Position numbers and translations under genes: made by a program. Shown piece after piece: positions 42,907 to 51,820 of a stretch of 64,000 nucleotides of DNA (positions are counted from its first letter, which is position 1; each line of letters begins with the position of its first letter). The stretch is from the NCBI RefSeq assembly GCF_000011385.1, contig NC_005125.1:682001-746000 (forward strand), read 5' to 3'. The stretch comes from Gloeobacter violaceus PCC 7421 (lineage in GTDB: Bacteria; Cyanobacteriota; Cyanobacteriia; Gloeobacterales; Gloeobacteraceae). The notes under the pieces are model-generated. The model made no database searches. It saw only the letters and a list, made by a program, of their open reading frames with translations, and was not told the origin of the DNA.

Positions 42907-44639
42907 AATCCGCTCACCTGGCCGTCCTTGCGCATCTCGGAAGCACCGCGGTACACGCGGTTGACCTGGTCCCACTGGATGACCTGGTAGCCGCCGTAGG
43001 CTCCCGGGGAGGTGGCGGCAAGCCGGTGGCCCCGGCGGGCAAGCTCGGTACGGCTATCCTCCCCCACGCCGCTTTCGAGGTTAAGGGTGCCGCCATCGAC
43101 CATCACCCGCCCGTCCGGGTCGTTGTCGCCAGTGTGGTAGTAGCGCGCCGCGTCCCCGGCCTGCTGCACGTCCATACCAAAGTCGATGATGTTGCATAGA
43201 ATCTGGACGTGGCCCTGCGGCTGCATGTCACCCCCCATCACCCCAAAACTCATAAACGGCTCACCGTCTTTGCTCACAAAGGCCGGGATGATCGTGTGGA
43301 AGGGCCGCTTGCCGGGGGCATAGACGTTCGGGTGGCCGGGGGTGAGGCTAAATTGTGCACCGCGGTCCTGGAGCATAAAGCCGAGGCCGTCCGGAACCAG
43401 GCCGCTGCCCATGCCCACGTAGTTGCTCTGGATGAGCGAGACCATCATGCCGTCTTTGTCGGCGGTGGTGAGGTAGATCGTATCGGCGGCGGGGGGCAGA
43501 CCCGCCGCCTGGCGCGACTGGGCGCGGTCCATGGCGATGAGCCGCCGCCGGTCGCTTGCGTAGGTCTTGTCGAGCAACCCGGCCACCGGCATCTTGCTGA
43601 AGTCCGGGTCGGCGTAGTAGCGCGCCCGGTCGGCGAAGGCGAGTTTTTTGGCTTCCACCTGCGCGTGCAGGTAGTCGGCGCTGTTGTGGCCCATTTTTTT
43701 GAGATCGAAGCCTTCGAGGATGTTAAGCATCTGTAGGGCCGCGATCCCCTGGCCGTTGGGCGGCAGTTCGTAGACGTCATAGCCTCGGTAATTGACCCGC
43801 ACCGGCTCGACCCAGGTGCCGGTGTGCCGCTCGAAGTCGGTCCGGCGCAAATACCCCCCTACCCGCTGCATGTAAGCGTCGATGGTGTCGGCGATCTCGC
43901 CTTTGTAGAATACGTCCCGGCCGCCTTTGCCGATTTTTTCGAGTGTGAGCGCCAGATCCGGGTTGCGGAAGATTTCCCCCTCGGCGGGGGGGTTGCCGGC
44001 TATCAAGTAGGTCTTGCGAAAATTGGCCAGTTCGGGAATCTGGTCTTTGTCGCGCTCGAAGCGGCGGAGGTTGGACTGCCAGTAACCGGCGATCATCTGC
44101 GGCACCGGCACCCCCTCGCGGGCGTAACGGACAGCAGGAGCAAGCAGTTCGGCTATGGGCAATCGGCCGTAGCGGCCGTGCAGCATAAACCAACCGTCCA
44201 CCGCCCCCGGCACCGTGACGGGCAGCGGCCCAAAAATCGGGATCGTCGGGCTCCCCCCAACCGCGCTTTTGAGTCGTTCGTAGTCGAGTCCCAGCGGCGA
44301 GCGGCCACTGGCGTTGAGGCCCGCGAGTTTGCGCGCTCTCGGATCCCAGACGATGGCGAATAGATCCCCACCGATGCCGTTGCCGGTAGGTTCCATCAAT
44401 CCCAGGGCGGCGTTGGCGGCGATGGCGGCGTCGACAGCGCTGCCGCCTTTTTTAAGCACGTCGACGGCGATCTGGGTGGCCAGCGGGTGGCTGGTGGCAG
44501 CCATGCCGTTTTTGGCAATCACCGGGCTGCGCGTCGAAAAATAGGTTCCGCCTCGATCTCCACCGGGCAGGGCTGCCGCCGTAGCGGCACAACTGAGCAC
44601 CAGCAGCGAAGCGAGCAGCAGGGCCGAGTGCAATTTCAT
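42903..44639 (-). CDS. ggt: Gamma-glutamyltransferase
   Basis: A 578-residue exported Ntn-hydrolase that cleaves gamma-glutamyl bonds of glutathione. A signal peptide (LHSALLLASLLVLSCAATAA) is followed by KNGMAATSHPLATQIAVDVL, GGSAVDAAIAANAALGLMEP and NGIGGDLFAIVWD. Self-cleavage should occur before the Thr of ADTIYLTTADKDG, which becomes the catalytic nucleophile of the small subunit, and GSGLVPDGLGFMLQDRGAQF holds the glutamyl-binding residues. It probably acts in the periplasm. Confidence 0.94.
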   Translation of the reverse strand: MKLHSALLLASLLVLSCAATAAALPGGDRGGTYFSTRSPVIAKNGMAATSHPLATQIAVDVLKKGGSAVDAAIAANAALGLMEPTGNGIGGDLFAIVWDPRARKLAGLNASGRSPLGLDYERLKSAVGGSPTIPIFGPLPVTVPGAVDGWFMLHGRYGRLPIAELLAPAVRYAREGVPVPQMIAGYWQSNLRRFERDKDQIPELANFRKTYLIAGNPPAEGEIFRNPDLALTLEKIGKGGRDVFYKGEIADTIDAYMQRVGGYLRRTDFERHTGTWVEPVRVNYRGYDVYELPPNGQGIAALQMLNILEGFDLKKMGHNSADYLHAQVEAKKLAFADRARYYADPDFSKMPVAGLLDKTYASDRRRLIAMDRAQSRQAAGLPPAADTIYLTTADKDGMMVSLIQSNYVGMGSGLVPDGLGFMLQDRGAQFSLTPGHPNVYAPGKRPFHTIIPAFVSKDGEPFMSFGVMGGDMQPQGHVQILCNIIDFGMDVQQAGDAARYYHTGDNDPDGRVMVDGGTLNLESGVGEDSRTELARRGHRLAATSPGAYGGYQVIQWDQVNRVYRGASEMRKDGQVSGF

Positions 44640-44744
44640 CGCCTAATCATCCGAAACGGCAGTTAAAAAAGATATCACCGTCGGTGTGGCGTAACTGCAC
44701 CGGGCGTTACAGACATCGCCCATGCGCCTGCAGCAGTTCAATAA

Positions 44745-45302
44745 CTACGGTTCGCGCGGAGCAGGGGCGTCTTCTTCGAGTTCGATCTGGACTTGGACTT
44801 CACAGAGGCCGTCTTCCGCGTGCAACGGCCGGCCCTCGAAGTATTCGAAGTTGCCGTCGTAGGCGTTGGCAAAGGAAAACATGCCGCCCCCCAGGGACTT
44901 GATCTCGATATCTGCACCCTTTGGAAGACGAATGCCGCCCGGGTTGTACGTGGCCGTTACCCCTTGTCCAAAAGCTTCGCCAGGATCGCCGACCAGCTCC
45001 AGGCCGTGTCGTTGACATACCTTTTATGCTCTCGCACCCAACTCGTAGCATCAAGGGAAGCGTCGGTATCCACCGATAGAACGCCGATAGCGCAGGCAGT
45101 TGGGATTTGATTTTTTGGAGTAGAAACTCTTTGAGCTTCTGGGCGTTGTACAAACCCAGTTCCCTTTTGAAAGAGTTAAAAACCTGCCAGTAGAAAAACG
45201 CGGAGACAGGCTGCCAAGCGGTCTCCAACCTGCCAGCGCCGCGCCTTTGACGCCGCCGCCATCGAGAACCGCGTAAGCTTTTATCTTTGTGGGGCTGGAC
45301 AT
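44745..45302 (-). pseudogene. Broken patatin-like phospholipase gene
   Basis: On the minus strand the ATG at 45302 opens with AYAVLDGGGVKGAALAG, the oxyanion-hole motif of patatin-like phospholipases. The frame then loses similarity. A second frame continues with FKRELGLYNAQKLKEFLLQK, a patatin-type segment. A third frame gives VREHKRYVNDTAWSWSAILA and stops, and the first frame class returns with VTATYNPGGIRLPKGADIEI to a stop at 44745. The Gly-x-Ser-x-Gly nucleophile segment is missing. Deletion plus at least two frameshifts explain this. The last segment could instead be a separate small protein with an unusual start. Confidence 0.55.
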
Positions 45303-45411
45303 GGGCGCTGCAATGTTATCGGCAAACTCTGTAACAGGTATTCAGAATCGTACCGCAGTACGTACCGATTCCCGGTCTGCTTCCCACCAAGATAAAGAAG
45401 CGGGAGAGAGG

Positions 45412-47556
<2,145 letters not shown>

Positions 47557-47627
47557 GGTCAGATCCCCAGCGCGGTAAAGATTACGCTCCAGGCTAACCG
47601 AACGCCCCGCCAGGCGGCAAAACCGCC

Positions 47628-48440
47628 CTACAACCCGGTGGAGGCTTTCTGGAAACGACGATTGATCTCATCCCAGTTGAGCGTGTTCCACCAGGCGCTC
47701 AGATAATCGGCCCGGCGGTTCTGGTACTTGAGATAGTAAGCGTGCTCCCAGACGTCGTTGCCCATGATCGGGTACTTGCCGTCGGCAATGGGCGAATCCT
47801 GATTGGCGGTGCTCACGATCTCAAGCTTGCCGCCGGGATTGCTCACAAGCCACACCCAACCGCTGCCGAAGCGCTTGGTGCCCGCTTCATTGAACTGGGT
47901 TTTGAAGGCGTCGAAGCTGCCGAAGTTGGTGCGGATGGCGGCGGCGATCGGACCGGCGGGCTCGCCGCCCCCTTTGGGCTTCATGATCTCCCAGAACATC
48001 GTGTGGTTGACGTGGCCGCCGCCATTGCCGCGCACGGCGGCACGGGTGTCCTCGGGTACTTGCTTAAGATCGCGCAGGAGTTGTTCGGGCGATTTTTTTT
48101 GGAGATCCGGATACTTCTCGAGCGCTTTGTTGAGATTGTCCACGTAAGCCTGGTGGTGCTTGTCGTGGTGAAGCTTCATGGTTTCTGCGTCGATATAAGG
48201 CTCAAGAGCGCTGTAGTCGTAGGGGAGGGGAGCAAGTTTGTAGGGATAGCCCGACGCCGTTGTCGACGCCTGGGTGGCGGACGGCATCGTGACCGAAGGC
48301 GGTTGCACCGACGGTACAGTGACGGTGGGCGGGGTAATCGTCGGTGTCGGGATGTTGATCTGGGCTTCGGCAGCTGTGGACAACAACGCGGCAGCGGTAA
48401 GGCAAAGGGTGCCGACCAGCGTGGATACGGAGCATTTCAT
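47628..48440 (-). CDS. Exported Mn-type superoxide dismutase
   Basis: A 270-residue superoxide dismutase. The ATG at 48440 gives a signal peptide ([20 protein letters not shown], cut after AEAQ), then a 45-residue linker rich in Pro and Thr, then the SOD domain. Metal ligands are the His of [14 protein letters not shown], the His of [11 protein letters not shown], and the Asp and His of [27 protein letters not shown] and FGSGWVWLV are Mn-type rather than Fe-type signatures. An exported form protects the periplasm or cell envelope. A longer frame upstream of 48440 has no signal peptide and is rejected. Confidence 0.93.
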   Translation of the reverse strand: MKCSVSTLVGTLCLTAAALLSTAAEAQINIPTPTITPPTVTVPSVQPPSVTMPSATQASTTASGYPYKLAPLPYDYSALEPYIDAETMKLHHDKHHQAYVDNLNKALEKYPDLQKKSPEQLLRDLKQVPEDTRAAVRGNGGGHVNHTMFWEIMKPKGGGEPAGPIAAAIRTNFGSFDAFKTQFNEAGTKRFGSGWVWLVSNPGGKLEIVSTANQDSPIADGKYPIMGNDVWEHAYYLKYQNRRADYLSAWWNTLNWDEINRRFQKASTGL

Positions 48441-48636
48441 CGAGACGAACTCCTGGCAGAGTGAACCGGTTTTTGCCTCAGGTGAACCGCAAGGGGCACG
48501 CCCGGCTGGAAAATTGCAGGCAGCCTTTAGTAACGGAGAATATCGCGCCTTACCTGTAAGCAAAACACCCAAAACCATCTTGCGCCTCCCCCCGGCGAAT
48601 CGATCGGGCTTTTGGTCTAGTCCTTCGAGAACCGCT

Positions 48637-49512
48637 CTACCATTCGAGGCCGAGTTGCTCGCTTTCGGCAGGGCAGTCGTGGGGAAAGGGGCGCTCTGCC
48701 AGCCCCAATTTGCGCACAAGCAGCGTCGCCGACCCCGGCGAGAAACCTTCGAAATGGTTGTCAAGCAGCACATAGACACGTTTGCCGCCTTCCGCCAGGC
48801 GCCAAACGGCCGCCGCCCACGCATCGAGGGTGTCCGTGCGGTCGAATTGCCGGTGGGTAAAGTGCTCCAGACCGTTGGATTTGGATCCCATCAGCCGTAG
48901 ATAGAGCCAGTCGGTAGGTAGCCTGTCGAGCCAGGCGAGCGCCAGTGGTGTCGGTATCCAGGGGGTATCCCCGAGGGTCAGGGCGATCCGGTGGGCCGCC
49001 AGCAGTTCGACCGTGCGCTCACTGAGCCAGGCAGGATCGCGAAATTCAACGGCAAAAGGCAAATCCGCGGGCAGATGGGGCAAAAAGCGCTCCAGCGCCG
49101 CAAATTCGTCCGTTGCAAATGACGGAGGCAACTGGATGAGAATAGCTGCCAATTGGACTCCCAAGGGGCGGGCGCATTCACAAAAGGCCGAAAGGGTCGC
49201 CCTTCCCCGCGCAAGACGGTACTCGTGGGTAAGGGTGCGGGGCAACTTCAGGGTAAAGCGAAAGGTCTCAGGCACCTGGGTCGCCCAGTTCTTGACCACC
49301 CGAATCTGAGGAACCGCATAAAAGGTCGAATCAACCTCCACCAGATCGAATGTGCGGGCGTAATGCTTCAGTTCGCGGGCGGCGGGCAGCCTGGGCGGGT
49401 AGAACGGGGCACTCAGATCGCCCACCGCTTCCGCAGAAGCCAACCGCCAATCCGGGTAGCGCCAGCCCTGGCAGCCGACGTAAATGAGTGTGTCCTCGGA
49501 CATCGAAGCCAT
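48637..49512 (-). CDS. DUF72 family protein
   Basis: A 291-residue TIM-barrel-like protein of the DUF72 (YecE) family. Motifs are [64 protein letters not shown], and [16 protein letters not shown] in place of the usual YVYFNNH. Function is unknown. An ATG at 49503 is an alternative start. Confidence 0.9.
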   Translation of the reverse strand: MASMSEDTLIYVGCQGWRYPDWRLASAEAVGDLSAPFYPPRLPAARELKHYARTFDLVEVDSTFYAVPQIRVVKNWATQVPETFRFTLKLPRTLTHEYRLARGRATLSAFCECARPLGVQLAAILIQLPPSFATDEFAALERFLPHLPADLPFAVEFRDPAWLSERTVELLAAHRIALTLGDTPWIPTPLALAWLDRLPTDWLYLRLMGSKSNGLEHFTHRQFDRTDTLDAWAAAVWRLAEGGKRVYVLLDNHFEGFSPGSATLLVRKLGLAERPFPHDCPAESEQLGLEW

Positions 49513-49596
49513 GCCCCGGTGGAACGTGCACTTGCCTTGCCCCAGATCTTAGCCGTCGGGCTGATAGGATCGCCTGTGGTCCATTCATGTCGGATA

Positions 49597-50466
49597 ATGG
49601 CGACCGTTCTGCGATTTAGTGAACGCCCACTCGTTCGCATTGCACTGTTTTTGGCCGGGCTTTTGGCGCTGTGGCTGCCGGGGGTGTTGGTGTGGCTTTT
49701 TGTGACCGGGTGGCGACCGGGGATGCCCTTCGAGACGCTCAGCACCTCTCAGACCCTTGGGGCAGCCGTGATCTTGTACGCGGCTATTCTGGCGGTGTTG
49801 CGGCTTTTGGCTCACCGCCTTGACGGCCGCTCCCTCGCCCAGTACGGCCTGGCCCGCGATTGGGCCAATCTCCTCCTCGCAGGCATCGGTCTTGTCATCG
49901 GGGTGGTGGGACTCAGTCTACTGGTCGCGGCCGAAGCCGCCCTGGGCTGGGTGAGCTGGCATCCCGAAAAAATCGCCGGGCTAGCTATTCCCCTTGCCGA
50001 GGGGCTCGCAGTCGGCCTGGCGGTCGGCTTTATCGAAGAGCTGCTCTTTCGGGGGTTCTTGCTGCAAACGTTCGCCCAGCGCTATGGGGCCTGGGCGGGA
50101 GCGGTAGCGAGTGCGGCGCTGTTTGCTGCTGCGCACTTCATCAAAGCCCCCGAAATCATCCTCGCCACCTGGCCGCAGTTTCCGGCGCTGTTCGCAGCCG
50201 GGCTGCTGCTCGCATTCGCCCGCCTGCGGAGCGCCGGTCGTCTGGGGCTTGCCGTCGGACTGCACGCCGGCTGGGTGTGGACCTACTACGTCGTGAGCAC
50301 CCAGGGTATGGCCCTGTACGACCGACCCGAAGTGCCCCAGTGGCTCACTGGCCTGGGGGGACATCCCCTGGCCGGAGCCGCCGGGGTGCTGCTTTTGGCC
50401 GCCGTCGCCCTGCTGCTTGCCCGTCTGCCGCTGCCCACCCCAGAAAAATTGCCGAAGCACCGTTGA
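49597..50466 (+). CDS. CPBP family intramembrane metalloprotease
   Basis: A 289-residue membrane protein with about eight helices. Abi/CAAX-type motifs are GFIEELLFRGFLLQTF (Glu-Glu-x3-Arg), ALFAAAHFI (Phe-x3-His) and VGLHAGWVWTYY (His-x3-Trp/Asn type). These are putative membrane proteases of the Rce1 type with unknown substrates. Its stop overlaps the -35 box of the next gene's promoter. Confidence 0.9.
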   Translation: MATVLRFSERPLVRIALFLAGLLALWLPGVLVWLFVTGWRPGMPFETLSTSQTLGAAVILYAAILAVLRLLAHRLDGRSLAQYGLARDWANLLLAGIGLVIGVVGLSLLVAAEAALGWVSWHPEKIAGLAIPLAEGLAVGLAVGFIEELLFRGFLLQTFAQRYGAWAGAVASAALFAAAHFIKAPEIILATWPQFPALFAAGLLLAFARLRSAGRLGLAVGLHAGWVWTYYVVSTQGMALYDRPEVPQWLTGLGGHPLAGAAGVLLLAAVALLLARLPLPTPEKLPKHR

Positions 50467-50518
50467 CATCTCTATCCAGAATGGATAGAGTGTCCACATC
50501 GGATATATCCGATGTGGA
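50463..50518 (+). promoter_or_regulatory. Sigma-70 promoter overlapped by two palindromes (probable PadR operator)
   Basis: A perfect -35 box TTGACA (50463-50468) and a -10 TAGAGT (50486-50491) are 17 bp apart. Between them lies an inverted repeat, CTCTATCC-5 nt-GGATAGAG (50470-50490). Right after the -10 is a 26-bp perfect palindrome with half-site TCCACATCGGATA (50493-50518). Both contain TATCC/GGATA halves, and the same halves recur before padR. The layout is that of a repressed promoter for the small gene at 50613. Confidence 0.8.
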
Positions 50519-50612
50519 TAGTTTCTGGAGTCGGTTCCTGCCCTCGGGCCTTCCCACAGTCCGGCTCGTGGAATCCATCGTTTGCCAATTCACTAAATCT
50601 GGAGGATGTGCC

Positions 50613-50909
50613 ATGCTCTGTGCTTCCCGTTTTGTCGCGCCTGTCTTTTCACCGGCCCGCCGCGTTCGGTTCGCCCTTGGGTGGGGGCTGCAGGTCGTCC
50701 TCGCCCTCGCTATCCTGGCTGCTGCCGCGTTCGGTTTGCAGCAGGCGGCAGGCCAGGCGCGCTTCGACTCCCGCCCGCAACCGGCGACCACAAAAACCTA
50801 TACTCTTCCTGAAGTCGTCGTCACTGCCAAGCGCCGCCGGGGTGCACCCGCGCCGGCCCGAGGCGCCTCCCCGGCTCGCCTCGGAGGCTTCCAAGGAAAT
50901 TCCTTGTAG
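50613..50909 (+). CDS. 98-residue one-helix protein with TonB-box-like tail
   Basis: Not a recognised family. A basic N-terminus (RRVRFALGWG) is followed by one hydrophobic helix (LQVVLALAILAAAAFGLQQA), then KTYTLPEVVVTAKRRR. The phrase PEVVVTAKRR is like the TonB box and following segment of TonB-dependent receptors. The tail is rich in Ala, Arg and Pro. GGAGG precedes the ATG. The short length, with no plug or barrel, excludes a receptor. It is flanked by a palindrome-controlled promoter and the padR gene, so it is probably the main target of that regulator. A membrane signalling peptide or partner of TonB is a guess. Confidence 0.7.
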   Translation: MLCASRFVAPVFSPARRVRFALGWGLQVVLALAILAAAAFGLQQAAGQARFDSRPQPATTKTYTLPEVVVTAKRRRGAPAPARGASPARLGGFQGNSL

Positions 50910-50943
50910 CCGGCCGTCTTCAGCCTGCTCAAGGTTGGAGCGG

Positions 50944-51000
50944 TTGACGGAAAACCGTTCAGCCGATAAATTGTCCATATCAGATATATCCATAACGGAT
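50944..51000 (+). promoter_or_regulatory. Promoter and operator region of padR
   Basis: TTGACG (50944-50949), 17 bp and TAAATT (50967-50972) form a likely promoter. The following sequence has ATATC-A-GATAT and TATCC/GGATA half-sites, related to the palindromes upstream of the small gene at 50613. Autoregulation is the likely meaning. Confidence 0.65.
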
Positions 51001-51015
51001 AAAGTTCCTGCATTC

Positions 51016-51384
51016 ATGAGCATTCCTGCGCCGGACCCGAGATCGTTTTTGCCGCTGACCCCGGCGGCCTTTCATATCCTGCTGGCCCTCGCCGAGGGCG
51101 AGCGCCACGGCTACGGCATCAGCAAAGAAGTCAAAGATCGTACCGACGGCGCAGTGCGGCTGGGGCCGGGGACGCTCTACCGTTCGATCAAGCAACTGTT
51201 GGGCGATGGGTGGATCGAAGAGTCCGACGAGCGGGCTGACCCGGATCTCGACGATCAGCGCCGACGCTACTACCGGCTTTCGCCTCTGGGGCGGCGCATC
51301 GCCGCCGCCGAGGCCGCCCGGCTTGCGGATCTAGTCGACCTGGCCCGCGCCCGCCGGCTGCTCCCTGGTGCGGATCCGGCTTAG
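51016..51384 (+). CDS. PadR-family transcriptional regulator
   Basis: A 122-residue winged-helix regulator. AAFHILLALAEGERHGYGIS and LGPGTLYRSIKQLLGDGWIE are the PadR DNA-binding motifs, and RRRYYRLSPLGRRIAAAEAA is the wing and dimer helix. The dimer helix is short, so it belongs to the small subgroup. It probably represses its own promoter and that of the upstream small membrane protein by binding the TATCC/GGATA palindromes. Confidence 0.92.
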   Translation: MSIPAPDPRSFLPLTPAAFHILLALAEGERHGYGISKEVKDRTDGAVRLGPGTLYRSIKQLLGDGWIEESDERADPDLDDQRRRYYRLSPLGRRIAAAEAARLADLVDLARARRLLPGADPA

Positions 51385-51446
51385 AACCTTCACCAGACTC
51401 AAGGCACACGGGAGGTTCGCAGGCCCGTGGAAAATCTTGACCGACC

Positions 51447-51482
51447 TTCCCGAATTCTTCACCATCACCTTTTACGCTCAAA
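51447..51482 (+). promoter_or_regulatory. Bipartite conserved element, copy A
   Basis: TTCCCGAATTCTTCACC, 9 nt, then TACGCTCAAA. The same two boxes with the same spacing are found at 51741 and 54639. No gene starts directly after this copy; the next 200 bp run to an intrinsic terminator. Confidence 0.65.
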
Positions 51483-51710
51483 AGTGTTCTTCAAAATATT
51501 GATTAACCGGGCGGAGGCCAGTTTGCAGGCGGTATCGATTCCTAGCGTTTCCCTTCCGCGATAAACGACTTCCAGTTTCCAAGACAGCAGCGCCGCCCTC
51601 GCCCTTCCCCCCGACGGTCCCCCTTCATCCAGCCGCTTCGATGTCGGCGGAATTGCTCACCAATCGGCCTGCTGGCACCCGGTTCCCAATGCGCGGAACC
51701 GGGCTTTTTT
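51483..51710 (+). ncRNA. Possible leader RNA or small RNA ending in a terminator
   Basis: About 230 nt between conserved element A and an intrinsic terminator, with no convincing reading frame. If element A is a promoter, the transcript would be a short RNA, or a leader that attenuates the pseudo-phosphorylase gene 110 bp downstream. Evidence is positional only. Confidence 0.35.
51678..51710 (+). terminator. Intrinsic terminator
   Basis: CCCGGTTCC and GGAACCGGG form a 9-bp perfect stem around an 8-nt loop, followed by C and six T. It lies 294 bp after padR and 31 bp before conserved element B. Confidence 0.88.
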
Positions 51711-51740
51711 GGGCGGCTTGGGATGAACCTGCAAAGTTGC

Positions 51741-51776
51741 TTCTCGGGTTTTTCACCTTTGTTGCTTAGCTTCAAT
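51741..51776 (+). promoter_or_regulatory. Bipartite conserved element, copy B
   Basis: TTCTCGGGTTTTTCACC, 9 nt, then TAGCTTCAAT, ending 44 bp before the start codon of the phosphorylase-like gene. Position suggests a promoter or activator site. Confidence 0.7.
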
Positions 51777-51820
51777 ATGAGCCCGGACAGGCACTTTCCC
51801 ATCGCACGAGGCCTCTTCCC

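Noticed and set aside
51447-51482. Element A as a sigma-54 promoter
   Set aside because: No GG-N10-GC core, and cyanobacteria lack sigma-54.
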